Shown: in pieces, positions 1 through 8,403 of the stretch
Numbering within the stretch: position 1 is the stretch's first letter
Layout: each line of letters opens with the position of its first letter
Origin: Streptomyces albus subsp. albus
Lineage (GTDB): Bacteria; Actinomycetota; Actinomycetes; Streptomycetales; Streptomycetaceae
Length of the DNA: 64,000 nucleotides
Assembly (NCBI RefSeq): GCF_000725885.1
Contig: NZ_JODR01000018.1
Coordinates: 1 to 64,000 of the forward strand
Reading direction: 5' to 3'
Made by a program: the position numbers and the translations under genes
The notes under the pieces: generated by a model
What the model saw: the letters and a program-made list of their open reading frames with translations, nothing else
Database searches by the model: none
Told to the model about the DNA's origin: nothing

Positions 1-52
1 ACAACTTCTTACGCCCCTGCGGAGCCCGGTCCGCTCGGATCTCGAAATCCAT
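1..52 (-). CDS. N-terminal fragment of an unidentified protein, possibly an IS30-type transposase
   Basis: An ATG at 50-52 (minus strand) opens a frame that runs off the left edge after 17 codons. The visible residues are MDFEIRADRAPQGRKKL. An AAGGGG sequence lies 4 nt before the ATG and could be a ribosome site. The basic RADRxPQGRKKL start reminds me of the N-terminus of some actinobacterial IS30-family transposases, but 17 residues are too few to decide. Any small basic protein is an alternative. Confidence 0.3.
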   Translation of the reverse strand, partial: MDFEIRADRAPQGRKKL

Positions 53-132
53 CGCACCCCTTGAGCTGGGGTGTTGCGACGACTACTAGAACCTAAGGTC
101 CGCGGCGGGCCCCTCTTTCACGAGGTGCGGGA

Positions 133-1050
133 TCAGCCCTGGGCGGCGGCCCGGGCCTCGCGACGGTTGTCGCGGAAGGTGTTGACGCGGCGTGCGGTCG
201 CGAACAGCGGGATGACGGCGCCCAGGACGACCTGGAGGGCGCATCCGGTCTGCAGGAGCAGCTCGCCGCCGGGCGCGTCGAACGCCCAGGAGGCCAGCAG
301 GCCCATGCTCAGCACGATCCAGCTGAGCATGGCGACCGCGAGCCGTCCGCGCGGCTTGGGGTACTCGACGCGGCTGACCATCAGCCATGCGACGCCCAGG
401 ATGCCGAGCGCGGTCGGCACGAACGGCAGCTCCAGCAGCACGATGGAGATGACGGTCAGCGCCCCGAAGGGTCCCGGCATGCCCTGGAACATCCCGTTCC
501 GCATGGGCACGCAGGAGAACCGCGCAAGCCGCAGCACCACCGCCAGCAGCACCACGACCGCGGCGACCACCGAGACCCGCTGGTTGGCGTCGTTGGCGAC
601 CATGCCCCAGACGGCCACGAAGTAGGCGGGGGCCAGTCCGAAGCTGATGAGGTCGGAGAGGTTGTCCAGCTCGGCGCCCATGGCCGAGCTGCGCAGCTTG
701 CGGGCGACGAGCCCGTCGAAGAGGTCGAAGACCGCCGCCATCAGCATCAGCACCACCGCGGTGGCGGCGCTGTGCCGGGCCATGCCGCCGTCCTCGCTGC
801 CCGTCAGATGCGGGATGAGGACGCCGGTGGTGGTGAAGTACACCGCCATGAAGCCGCAGGTGGCGTTGCCCAGGGTCAGGGTGTCCGCGATCGACAGCCG
901 GGTCGAGAGCGGCATCTCGTCGTCGGTGTCGTCATGGAAGTCGTCGTCGGCGAACTCGTCGGTGAAGCCGTCCCGCTCCCCGGACCGCTCCGCGGTGCGG
1001 TCGGCGGTGGGGACCCAGGCGGGCTGTGCGTCGGGATCAATCACGGTCAA
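133..1050 (-). CDS. pssA: CDP-diacylglycerol--serine O-phosphatidyltransferase
   Basis: Integral membrane enzyme that transfers phosphatidate from CDP-diacylglycerol to L-serine, giving phosphatidylserine. The 305-residue product has a long acidic N-terminal extension (about residues 25-45, rich in Asp). Several hydrophobic segments follow. The CDP-alcohol phosphatidyltransferase signature is complete: D112, G113, A116, R117, G125, D129 and D133 fit DGxxAR-x7-GxxxDxxxD. The gene overlaps the 3' end of psd by 14 nt and is read in the same direction, so synthase and decarboxylase are made together for phosphatidylethanolamine. The acidic extension is not part of the catalytic domain. I am confident of the family and function. 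Confidence 0.93.
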   Translation of the reverse strand: MTVIDPDAQPAWVPTADRTAERSGERDGFTDEFADDDFHDDTDDEMPLSTRLSIADTLTLGNATCGFMAVYFTTTGVLIPHLTGSEDGGMARHSAATAVVLMLMAAVFDLFDGLVARKLRSSAMGAELDNLSDLISFGLAPAYFVAVWGMVANDANQRVSVVAAVVVLLAVVLRLARFSCVPMRNGMFQGMPGPFGALTVISIVLLELPFVPTALGILGVAWLMVSRVEYPKPRGRLAVAMLSWIVLSMGLLASWAFDAPGGELLLQTGCALQVVLGAVIPLFATARRVNTFRDNRREARAAAQG

Positions 1051-1717
1051 GGCGAGTCACCCCCGCTGTCGTGGTCTGGCCGACCTCCACGGCCGCCTCG
1101 ATGCCCTGCGGGAGGTAGACGTCCACCCGGGAGCCGAACCTGATCAGCCCGAGGCGCTCGCCCTGCTCGACCTTGGCGCCGCTGGGCAGGTAGGGGACGA
1201 TGCGCCGGGCGACGGCGCCGGCGATCTGGACCATCTCCACGTCGCCGAGCTCGGTGTCGAAGTGCCACACGACACGTTCGTTGTTCTCGCTCTCCTTGTT
1301 GAAAGCGGGAACGAATCCGCCGGGGATGTGCTCGACGGACGTCACGGTGCCGGCGAGCGGCGCGCGGTTGACATGGACGTTCAACGGGCTCATGAAGATG
1401 GCGACGCGGGTACGGCCGTCCTGCCACGGCATGATGCTCTGCACCACGCCGTCGGCCGGGGAGAGCACCCGGCCCTGGCCGATTTCCCGCTCCGGGTCCC
1501 GGAAGAACCACAGCATCCCGGCCGCGAGCGCCGTCGCCGGGACGGCGACCAGGGCGGCGCGCGGCGACTTGCGCACGCGCGCCAGGCTGACGGCCGCCGT
1601 GGCGAGGGTCGGCACGAGCCACGGCGACGCCCCGCGCGCGAGGCGTACGCGGGGCCCGCCGGACGCCGGGCCGGACGAGGGTGAGCCGCTGGGTGCTGTG
1701 GATGGACTGTGGGGCAT
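1037..1717 (-). CDS. psd: Phosphatidylserine decarboxylase
   Basis: Pyruvoyl-dependent enzyme converting phosphatidylserine to phosphatidylethanolamine. The start chosen is the ATG at 1715-1717 (MPHSPST), giving 226 residues. An in-frame ATG 30 codons upstream would only add a low-complexity leader. Residues 31-72 contain the hydrophobic membrane-associated stretch. D89 in SPADG and H115 in NVHVNR match conserved family positions. G195-S196 in RFGSRVDV is the self-cleavage site that generates the pyruvoyl group. The size fits the short, type II-like decarboxylases of actinobacteria. It is the first gene of a psd-pssA operon. Confidence 0.92.
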   Translation of the reverse strand: MPHSPSTAPSGSPSSGPASGGPRVRLARGASPWLVPTLATAAVSLARVRKSPRAALVAVPATALAAGMLWFFRDPEREIGQGRVLSPADGVVQSIMPWQDGRTRVAIFMSPLNVHVNRAPLAGTVTSVEHIPGGFVPAFNKESENNERVVWHFDTELGDVEMVQIAGAVARRIVPYLPSGAKVEQGERLGLIRFGSRVDVYLPQGIEAAVEVGQTTTAGVTRLDRD

Positions 1718-1839
1718 GGATGACCTTCGTAGCGGAGGGAGCCGCATAGATGACAGGGGACGGCGGCTTTCCCGGGATGCTATCGGTTTCTGATGGCAAC
1801 TGGGCAAGCCAGCGGGCCAGTCCGTGGCCGAAGTCCCGG

Positions 1840-1878
1840 TTCGGGGTGTGATCTTGATCCCGAAGAAAACACCCCGAA
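1840..1878 (-). terminator. Hairpin ending the ethylmalonyl-CoA operon
   Basis: TTCGGGGTGT (1840-1849) pairs perfectly with ACACCCCGAA (1869-1878) around a 19-nt loop. It lies 9 nt past the stop of the acyl-CoA dehydrogenase gene on the minus strand. There is no clear T-tract, as is common for Streptomyces terminators. Confidence 0.5.
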
Positions 1879-1886
1879 AGGGACAT

Positions 1887-3107
1887 TCAGCCTTGGGTGC
1901 GGTACTCTTCCAGCAGCCGCCGGCCCACGATCATTTTCTGGATCTCTGCGGTTCCTTCGCCGATCAGGAGCATCGGCGCCTCGCGGTAGAGCCGCTCGAT
2001 CTCGTATTCCTTGCTGAAACCGTACCCGCCGTGGATACGGAAGGAGTCCTCGACGACCTCCTTGCAGTATTCGGATGCGAGATATTTCGCCATCCCCGCC
2101 TCCAGGTCGTTGCGTTGACCGGAGTCCTTCTTGCGGGCGGCGCCGACCATCAAGGCGTGTGCCGCCTCGACCTTGGTGGCCATCTCGGCCAATTTGAACT
2201 GAATGGCCTGATGCCCGGCGATGGGCCTGCCAAACGTGTGGCGCTGCTGCGCGTAGGCGATACCCAGCTCGAAAGCACGCTGCGCGACTCCGCAGCCACG
2301 TGCCGCCACATTGACGCGGCCGACCTCGACCCCGTCCATCATCTGGTAGAAGCCGCGGCCGGTCCGCCCGCCCAGGACGTGGTCGGCTGGGACCCGCAGG
2401 CCGTCCATGATCAGCTCAGTGGTGTCGACGCCCTTGTAGCCCATCTTCTCGATCTTGCCGGGGATGGTGAGACCCGGCTTGACCTGGCCGAATCCAGGCT
2501 CCTTCGACACCAGGAAGGTCGTCATCGACTTGTGCGGCGGGGTACCTTCCGGATGACCCTCGTCGGTGCGGCACAAGACGGCCACCAGCGTGGCGGACCC
2601 GCCGTTGGTCAGCCACATCTTCTGCCCGGTGAGCAGGAAGTCCCCGCTCCCGTCGGGCGCGCGCACACCCTTGCTGGTGATGGCCGCGACGTCCGAGCCC
2701 AGCCCCGGCTCCGACATGGAGAACGCGCCACGGATCTCGCCGGTCGCCATCTTCGGCAGGAAATGGTCCTTCTGCTCCTGCGTGCCGTGCTGCTTGAGCA
2801 TGTAGGCCACGATGAAGTGGGTGTTGATGATGCCCGAGACGCTCATCCATCCGCGGGCGATCTCCTCCACGCACAGTGCGTAGGTGAGCAGCGACTCACC
2901 GAGGCCGCCGTACTCCTCCGGAATCATCAGGCCGAAGATCCCGAGTTCTTTCAGACCCTCGACGATCTCGGTCGGATAGGCGTCGCGGTGTTCCAGTTCC
3001 GTGGCCACCGGGATGATCTCTTTGTCGACGAAGTTCCGTACCGTCGAGACGATTTCCCGCTGTATCTCCGTAAGACCCTCGGTCTGTGCCAGACGTCCCA
3101 CCCTCAC
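1887..3107 (-). CDS. mcd: Acyl-CoA dehydrogenase, probable (2S)-methylsuccinyl-CoA dehydrogenase
   Basis: FAD-dependent dehydrogenase of 406 residues with the full acyl-CoA dehydrogenase fold. Key stretches include the flavin-binding MSEPGLGSDVAAI and WLTNGG motifs, and IHGGYGFSKEYEIERLYRE with GEGTAEIQ near the C-terminus. The GTG at 3105-3107 is chosen because it overlaps the stop of the MaoC gene as GTGA and has an AAAGG ribosome site. Position as last gene of the ccr-ecm-lyase-hydratase operon points to methylsuccinyl-CoA oxidation to mesaconyl-CoA. The length matches the short actinobacterial form rather than the longer proteobacterial Mcd. Family is certain; the precise substrate is inferred from context. 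Confidence 0.85.
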   Translation of the reverse strand: MRVGRLAQTEGLTEIQREIVSTVRNFVDKEIIPVATELEHRDAYPTEIVEGLKELGIFGLMIPEEYGGLGESLLTYALCVEEIARGWMSVSGIINTHFIVAYMLKQHGTQEQKDHFLPKMATGEIRGAFSMSEPGLGSDVAAITSKGVRAPDGSGDFLLTGQKMWLTNGGSATLVAVLCRTDEGHPEGTPPHKSMTTFLVSKEPGFGQVKPGLTIPGKIEKMGYKGVDTTELIMDGLRVPADHVLGGRTGRGFYQMMDGVEVGRVNVAARGCGVAQRAFELGIAYAQQRHTFGRPIAGHQAIQFKLAEMATKVEAAHALMVGAARKKDSGQRNDLEAGMAKYLASEYCKEVVEDSFRIHGGYGFSKEYEIERLYREAPMLLIGEGTAEIQKMIVGRRLLEEYRTQG

Positions 3108-3628
3108 GCACCGCCTTTCGGGGCCGGCTCGCGCAGTTCGGGGCGGCCCGGCTGTTCTCCGCCGCGCTGGGCGACGTACTGCCGCGTGGGCACCATCACC
3201 TTGCGGCGGAAGACGCACACGAGCGTGCCGTCCTGCTTGTAGCCCTTGGTCTCCACGTGCACGACGCCGCGGTCGTCCTTGGACCTGGAAGGTGTCTTGT
3301 CCAGCACCGTCGTCTCGCCGTACAGCGTGTCGCCGTGGAAGGTGGGCGCCAGGTGCCTGAGCGACTCGACCTCCAGATTGGCGATGGCCTTGCCCGAGAC
3401 GTCCGGTACCGACATGCCCAGCAGCAGCGAGTAGACGTAGTTGCCCACCACCACGTTGCGGCCGAAGTCCGTGGTCTCGCCGGCGTAGTGCGCGTCCATG
3501 TGGAGCGGGTGGTGGTTCATCGTCAGCAGACAGAAGAGGTGGTCGTCGTACTCGGTGACCGTCTTGCCCGGCCAGTGCTTGTAGGTGTCGCCGACCGTGA
3601 ACTCCTCGAAGGTGCGTCCGAACTGCAT
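3104..3628 (-). CDS. mch: MaoC-family (hot-dog) dehydratase, probable mesaconyl-CoA hydratase
   Basis: A 174-residue hot-dog fold hydratase. TMNHHPLHMDAHYAGETTDFG near residues 36-56 contains the MaoC catalytic Asp/His region, and NVVVGNYVYSLLLGM follows. In the ethylmalonyl-CoA pathway the mesaconyl-CoA hydratase adds water to give beta-methylmalyl-CoA, the substrate of the lyase encoded just upstream. The start ATG lies 3 nt after the lyase stop, and the 3' end overlaps the dehydrogenase start by 4 nt, so all three are translationally coupled. Classical Mch is about twice as long with two hot-dog modules; this is a single module. The reaction is assigned from operon position. Confidence 0.8.
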   Translation of the reverse strand: MQFGRTFEEFTVGDTYKHWPGKTVTEYDDHLFCLLTMNHHPLHMDAHYAGETTDFGRNVVVGNYVYSLLLGMSVPDVSGKAIANLEVESLRHLAPTFHGDTLYGETTVLDKTPSRSKDDRGVVHVETKGYKQDGTLVCVFRRKVMVPTRQYVAQRGGEQPGRPELREPAPKGGA

Positions 3629-3631
3629 CGC

Positions 3632-4603
3632 TCAGCCCTCCGGAGGGGTGAAGGAGGTGGTCCGCTTCATGCCCGCGGCGCGGCCCTTGCCGGAGACGAC
3701 CAGCGCCATCTTGCGGCTCGCCTCGTCGATCATCTCGTCGCCGAGCATCGCCGAACCCTTCTTGCCGCCCGCCTCCGAGGTGTAGTAGGCGTACGCGTCC
3801 AGGATCAGCTCGGCGTGGTCGTAGTCCTCCTGGGAGGGGGAGAAGACCTCGTTGGAAGCCTCGACCTGGCCCGGGTGCAGTACCCACTTGCCGTCGAAAC
3901 CGAGGGCGGCGGCCCGCTGGGCGACCTTCCGGTAGCCGTCCACGTCGCGGATCTGGAGGTAGGGGCCGTCGATGGCCTGGAGGTTGTGGGTGCGGGCGGC
4001 CATCAGGATGCGCATCAGGATGTAGTGATAGGCGTCGGCCGGGTAGCCGGGCGGCTGCTCGCCGACCACGAGCGACTTCATGTTGATGGACGCCATGAAG
4101 TCGGCCGGGCCGAACACGATGGTCTCCATCCGGGGCGAGGCCCCGGCGATCTCGTCCACGTTGACCAGGCCCTTGGCGTTCTCGATCTGCGCCTCGATGC
4201 CGATCCGGCCCACTTCCAGGCCCATCGTCTTCTCGATCTGCGTCAGCAGCATGTCGAGGGCCTGGATCTGCGCGGCGTCCTGCACCTTGGGCAGCATCAC
4301 ACAGTCCAGGTTGGCGCCGGCGCCCTCCACGACGGTGACCACGTCGCGGTAGGTCCACTCGGTGGTCCAGTCGTTGACCCGCACCACACGCGTCTTGCCG
4401 CTCCAGTCACCTTCGTTGAGGAACTTCACGATGGTGTGCCGGGCCTCCGGCTTGGCCAGCGGTGCGCACGCGTCCTCCAGGTCCAGGAAGACCTGGTCGG
4501 CGGGCAGGCCCTGGGCCTTCTCCAGGAACCGCGGGTTGCTGCCGGGCACCGCCAGGCAGGAACGGCGCGGACGCAGGGCGCGCTGCTGGTTGTCGCTGCT
4601 CAC
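3632..4603 (-). CDS. mcl: HpcH/HpaI-type CoA-ester lyase, probable beta-methylmalyl-CoA/malyl-CoA lyase
   Basis: TIM-barrel lyase of the citrate lyase beta-subunit family, 323 residues. It begins RPRRSCLAVPGSNPRFLEKA and carries the metal-site stretch FLDLEDACAPLAK, IEAQIENAKGL and FGPADFMASI. It probably cleaves beta-methylmalyl-CoA to propionyl-CoA and glyoxylate, with Mg2+ held by acidic residues. The GTG at 4601-4603 overlaps the ecm stop as GTGA. A reading frame continues upstream, but it is only the antisense-like shadow of ecm. The context gives good support for the Mcl assignment; malyl-CoA activity is possible too. Confidence 0.86.
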   Translation of the reverse strand: MSSDNQQRALRPRRSCLAVPGSNPRFLEKAQGLPADQVFLDLEDACAPLAKPEARHTIVKFLNEGDWSGKTRVVRVNDWTTEWTYRDVVTVVEGAGANLDCVMLPKVQDAAQIQALDMLLTQIEKTMGLEVGRIGIEAQIENAKGLVNVDEIAGASPRMETIVFGPADFMASINMKSLVVGEQPPGYPADAYHYILMRILMAARTHNLQAIDGPYLQIRDVDGYRKVAQRAAALGFDGKWVLHPGQVEASNEVFSPSQEDYDHAELILDAYAYYTSEAGGKKGSAMLGDEMIDEASRKMALVVSGKGRAAGMKRTTSFTPPEG

Positions 4604-6705
4604 TTGATGACCTCCACTGCTTCTCGCCGGCCGGGCCGCCCGGCCTGCGCGCCCGGCCCGCCGCTGTGGTGCGGGCCGAGCTTGTTCCGGGTCCGGATCT
4701 CGTCGACGATACGGCCGATGATCCGGGTGATCCCGAAGTCCTTCGGGGTGAAGACGGCGGCGACCCCCGCCGCGCGCAGCGAGCGCGCGTCCGCGGCCGG
4801 GATGATGCCGCCCACCACGACGGGAACGTCCCCCGCGCCCGCCGCCCGCATCCGCTCCAGCACGTCGGGCACCAGTTCGGTGTGCGAACCGGAGAGGATG
4901 GACAGGCCCACACAGTGCACGTCCTCGGCCAGGGCCGCCGCGACGATCTCCTCCGGGGTGAGCCTGATGCCCTGGTAGACCACCTCGAACCCGGCGTCCC
5001 GGGCCCGCACGGCGATCTGCTCGGCGCCGTTGCTGTGCCCGTCGAGCCCCGGTTTGCCCACCAGCAGCCGCAGCTTGCCGACGCCCAGCTCCCGGGCGGT
5101 CCGCTCGACCGCCGCCCGCACCCCGGCGAGCGCGGAGCCCTCCTCGGCGGAGACCGCCAGCGGTGCGGAGGAGACCCCGGTCGGTGCCCGGAACTCGCCG
5201 AAGACCTCGCGCAGCGCTCCCGCCCATTCGCCGGTGGTCACCCCGGCGCGGGCGCACTCCAGCGTGGCCTCCATCAGATTGGTGCCGTCGGCCGCCGCCT
5301 CGCGGAGCATGGCCAGGGCCTGCCGGACGCTCGGGTACAGCCCCGGGTCGCGGTTCCCCTCCCGCCAGAACGGTTCGTCGCGGGTCTGGCGCCACCGTTT
5401 GACGGCCGCCACGGTGGCCGCCTCCCCGGCCGGGTCCACGGTCAGGACCGCGGTGTCCAGGTCCGCGGTCAGCGGGCTGGGTTCACTCGTCTCGTAGCAG
5501 TTGACGCCGACGATCTTCTCCTCGCCCGACTCGATCCGCGCCCGCCGCCGCGCGTGCGAGGCGACCAGCTGGGACTTGAGGTAGCCCGACTCGACGGCCG
5601 CCATCACCCCGCCCATCTCCTCGATCCGCGCCAGCTCGGCCAGCGACTCGTCCACCAGCGAGGACACCTTCTTCTCGATCACGTGGGAGCCGGCGAAGAT
5701 GTCCTCGTACTCCAGCAGATCGCTCTCGTGCGCCAGCACCTGCTGGATGCGCAGCGACCACTGCTGGTCCCAGGGCCGGGGCAGCCCCAGCGCCTCGTTC
5801 CAGGCGGGGAGCTGGACGGCGCGGGCGCGGGCGTCCTTGGAGAGGGTGACGGCCAGCATCTCCAGCACGATGCGCTGCACGTTGTTCTCCGGCTGCGCCT
5901 CGGTCAGCCCCAGCGAGTTGACCTGCACGCCGTAGCGGAAGCGGCGCTGTTTGGGGTCGGTGATGCCGTAGCGCTCGCCGGTGATCCGGTCCCAGATGCG
6001 GGTGAAGGCCCGCATCTTGCACATCTCCTCGACGAAGCGGACGCCCGCGTTCACGAAGAAGGAGATCCGGGCGACGACCCGGCCGAACTCCTCGGGCGGC
6101 ACCTGCCCGCTGTCCCGTACGGCGTCGAGGACCGCGACGGCCGTGGCCATCGCGTAGCTGATCTCCTGGACCGGGGTGGCCCCGGCCTCCTGGAGGTGGT
6201 AGCTGCAGATGTTCACCGGGTTCCACCGGGGCATGTGGGTGACCGTGTAGGCGATCATGTCGGTGGTCAGCCGCAGCGAGGGACCCGGCGGGAAGACGTG
6301 GGTGCCGCGGGAGAGGTACTCCTTGACGATGTCGTTCTGCGTCGTGCCCTGGAGCTGCGAGATGTCCACGCCCTGCTCCTCCGCGACCACCTGGTAGAGC
6401 GCCAGCAGCCACATGGCGGTGGCGTTGATGGTCATGGAGGTGTTCATCTTCTCCAGCGGGATGCCGTCGAAGAGCCGGCGCATGTCGCCCAGGTGGGAGA
6501 CGGGCACCCCGACCCGGCCGACCTCACCGCGGGCGAGGACGTGGTCGGGGTCGTAGCCGGTCTGGGTGGGCAGGTCGAAGGCGACGGACAGGCCCGTCTG
6601 GCCCTTGGCGAGATTGCGCCGGTACAGCTCGTTGGACGCCTCGGCGGAGGAGTGCCCGGCATAGGTGCGCATCAGCCAGGGCCGGTCCTTGTGACGCTCG
6701 CTCAT
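4600..6705 (-). CDS. ecm: Ethylmalonyl-CoA mutase (coenzyme B12-dependent)
   Basis: A 701-residue acyl-CoA mutase. The N-terminal TIM barrel (about 1-510) contains AFDLPTQTGYDPDHV and the substrate region NINSTMTINATAM-like KMNTSMTINATAMW. The C-terminal B12 domain carries the DxHxxG signature at 555-560 (DGHSNG, H557 as the cobalt ligand), followed by GLSILSGSHTEL and VVVGGIIP. It converts ethylmalonyl-CoA to methylsuccinyl-CoA. Streptomyces homologues were formerly called MeaA. The gene starts 7 nt after the ccr stop and overlaps the lyase gene by 4 nt. A methylmalonyl-CoA mutase would be the main alternative, but the ccr neighbour decides for Ecm. Confidence 0.93.
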   Translation of the reverse strand: MSERHKDRPWLMRTYAGHSSAEASNELYRRNLAKGQTGLSVAFDLPTQTGYDPDHVLARGEVGRVGVPVSHLGDMRRLFDGIPLEKMNTSMTINATAMWLLALYQVVAEEQGVDISQLQGTTQNDIVKEYLSRGTHVFPPGPSLRLTTDMIAYTVTHMPRWNPVNICSYHLQEAGATPVQEISYAMATAVAVLDAVRDSGQVPPEEFGRVVARISFFVNAGVRFVEEMCKMRAFTRIWDRITGERYGITDPKQRRFRYGVQVNSLGLTEAQPENNVQRIVLEMLAVTLSKDARARAVQLPAWNEALGLPRPWDQQWSLRIQQVLAHESDLLEYEDIFAGSHVIEKKVSSLVDESLAELARIEEMGGVMAAVESGYLKSQLVASHARRRARIESGEEKIVGVNCYETSEPSPLTADLDTAVLTVDPAGEAATVAAVKRWRQTRDEPFWREGNRDPGLYPSVRQALAMLREAAADGTNLMEATLECARAGVTTGEWAGALREVFGEFRAPTGVSSAPLAVSAEEGSALAGVRAAVERTARELGVGKLRLLVGKPGLDGHSNGAEQIAVRARDAGFEVVYQGIRLTPEEIVAAALAEDVHCVGLSILSGSHTELVPDVLERMRAAGAGDVPVVVGGIIPAADARSLRAAGVAAVFTPKDFGITRIIGRIVDEIRTRNKLGPHHSGGPGAQAGRPGRREAVEVIK

Positions 6706-6712
6706 CGGGCCC

Positions 6713-8050
6713 TCACACGTTCCGGAACCTGTTGATGGCGTCCAGGTGCCGCTCCCGCATGGCGGCGTCCCGCACGCCCAGTCCCTCCTCGGGGGCCAGG
6801 CACAGCACGCCGACCTTGCCCTGGTGGACGTTGCGGTGCACGTCGTGGGCGGCCTGGCCGGTCTCCTCCAGGGGGTAGGATTTGGAGAGCGTCGGGTGGA
6901 TCTTGCCCTTGGCTATCAGCCGGTTGGCCTCCCACGCCTCCCGGTAGTTGGCGAAGTGCGAGCCGATGATCCGCTTGAGCGACATCCACAGGTAGCGGTT
7001 GTCGTAGCTGTGCTCGTAGCCTGAGGTCGAGGCGCAGGTGACGATGGTGCCGCCCTTGCGGGTGACGTAGACGCTGGCGCCGAACGTCTCCCGCCCGGGG
7101 TGCTCGAAGACGATGTCGACGTCCTCGCCGCCGGTCAGTTCGCGGATGCGCTTGCCGAACCGCTTCCACTCCTTGGGGTCCTGGCTGTGCTCGTCCTTCC
7201 AGAACCGGTAGCCCTCGGCCTTCCGGTCGATGATGGCCTCGGCCCCCATGCGGCGGCATATCCCGGCCTTGTCCTCGCTGGAGACGACGCAGATGGGGTT
7301 GGCGCCGCCGGCCAGCGCGAACTGGGTGGCGTAGGAGCCCAGTCCGCCGCTGGCGCCCCAGATGAGCACGTTGTCGCCCTGCTTCATGCCGGCGCCGTTG
7401 CGGGAGACCAGCTGGCGGTAGGCGGTGGAGTTGACCAGTCCGGGCGCGGCGGCCTCCTCCCAGCTGAGGTGGCCGGGCTTGGGCATCAGCTGGTTGGACT
7501 TGACCAGCGCGATCTCCGCGAGGCCGCCGAAGTTGGTCTCGAAGCCCCAGATCCGCTGCTCGGGGTCGAGCATCGTGTCGTTGTGGCCGTCTGCGGACTC
7601 CAGTTCGACGGACAGGCAGTGCGCGACCACCTCGTCGCCCGGGCGCCAGGAGTTGACGCCGGGTCCGGTGCGCAGCACGACGCCCGCCAGGTCGGAGCCG
7701 ATGATGTGGTACGGCAGGTCGTGCCGCTTGGCCAGCGGCGACAGGCGGCCGTAGCGTTCCAGGAACCCGAAGGTCGGCAGCGGCTCGAAGATGGAGGTCC
7801 ACACGGAGTTGTAGTTGACCGAGGAGGCCATCACGGCCACCAGGGCTTCGCCGGGGCCGAGTTCGGGCACGGGCACCTCGTCCAGGTGAAGCGACTTGCG
7901 CGGGTCCTTCTCCCGGGTCTCCAGCCCTTCGAACATCCCGGCCTCGTCCTTGTGGACGGTCACGGCGCGGTAGGACTCGGGGAGGGGGAGGGCGGCGAAG
8001 TCCTCCGGTGAGGTGTCGGACGCGAGGATCGCGTCGAGGATCTGGTTCAC
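6713..8050 (-). CDS. ccr: Crotonyl-CoA carboxylase/reductase
   Basis: Zinc-free medium-chain reductase of 445 residues that reductively carboxylates crotonyl-CoA with NADPH and CO2 to ethylmalonyl-CoA. Ethylmalonyl-CoA also serves as a polyketide extender unit. Typical CCR stretches are visible: MASSVNYNSVWTSIFEP, the nucleotide-binding GASGGLGSYATQFAL, FEHPGRETFGASVYV and SHFANYREAWEANRL. The GTG at 8048-8050 is chosen because GGAGG lies 6 nt upstream. It is the first gene of the five-gene operon and has a 353-nt leader/promoter region upstream. Very secure identification. Confidence 0.95.
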   Translation of the reverse strand: MNQILDAILASDTSPEDFAALPLPESYRAVTVHKDEAGMFEGLETREKDPRKSLHLDEVPVPELGPGEALVAVMASSVNYNSVWTSIFEPLPTFGFLERYGRLSPLAKRHDLPYHIIGSDLAGVVLRTGPGVNSWRPGDEVVAHCLSVELESADGHNDTMLDPEQRIWGFETNFGGLAEIALVKSNQLMPKPGHLSWEEAAAPGLVNSTAYRQLVSRNGAGMKQGDNVLIWGASGGLGSYATQFALAGGANPICVVSSEDKAGICRRMGAEAIIDRKAEGYRFWKDEHSQDPKEWKRFGKRIRELTGGEDVDIVFEHPGRETFGASVYVTRKGGTIVTCASTSGYEHSYDNRYLWMSLKRIIGSHFANYREAWEANRLIAKGKIHPTLSKSYPLEETGQAAHDVHRNVHQGKVGVLCLAPEEGLGVRDAAMRERHLDAINRFRNV

Positions 8051-8255
8051 GGTGTGCCTCCGGCGATGCGCGAGGTCGGAAGGACGCCCCCGGCCTTCGG
8101 CCGGGAGGTGCCCCCAGGGGTCGTCGGGTGATGAGGCAGTGCCGTCGGTTCGGCCGGTGCTGGGGGAGCGCGTGGGTGTGCGCTCGTCGCTCGTGACGCC
8201 AAGCGGTCCGGGACGACGCGGCGGGGGCCGCGGGGACAACGCCCGGACTGATGCC

Positions 8256-8284
8256 AAGGTATGACACCGAGTGCCAGTGCACAA
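8256..8284 (-). promoter_or_regulatory. Candidate promoter of the ccr operon
   Basis: On the minus strand TTGTGC (8284-8279) and TACCTT (8261-8256) are separated by exactly 17 nt, a plausible sigma-70-type -35/-10 pair. It would give a leader of roughly 200 nt before ccr. The rest of 8051-8403 holds no gene I can support. The same region contains short inverted elements (CACCG with CGGTG) that could bind a regulator. Confidence 0.35.
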
Positions 8285-8403
8285 GACACCCGGTGCCGCA
8301 ATTTCTCACATGGGGGATGCCGCTCTCATTTGAGCGATGATCGATCAGTACGTGCCGCCATGCAGGTCAGAAGGGGTGGAGCCGGTGCGGGGGCGCGCCG
8401 CGC

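Noticed and set aside
1..132. A complete insertion sequence at the left edge
   Set aside because: Only 17 codons are visible and no terminal inverted repeat can be matched, so it stays as a low-confidence fragment.
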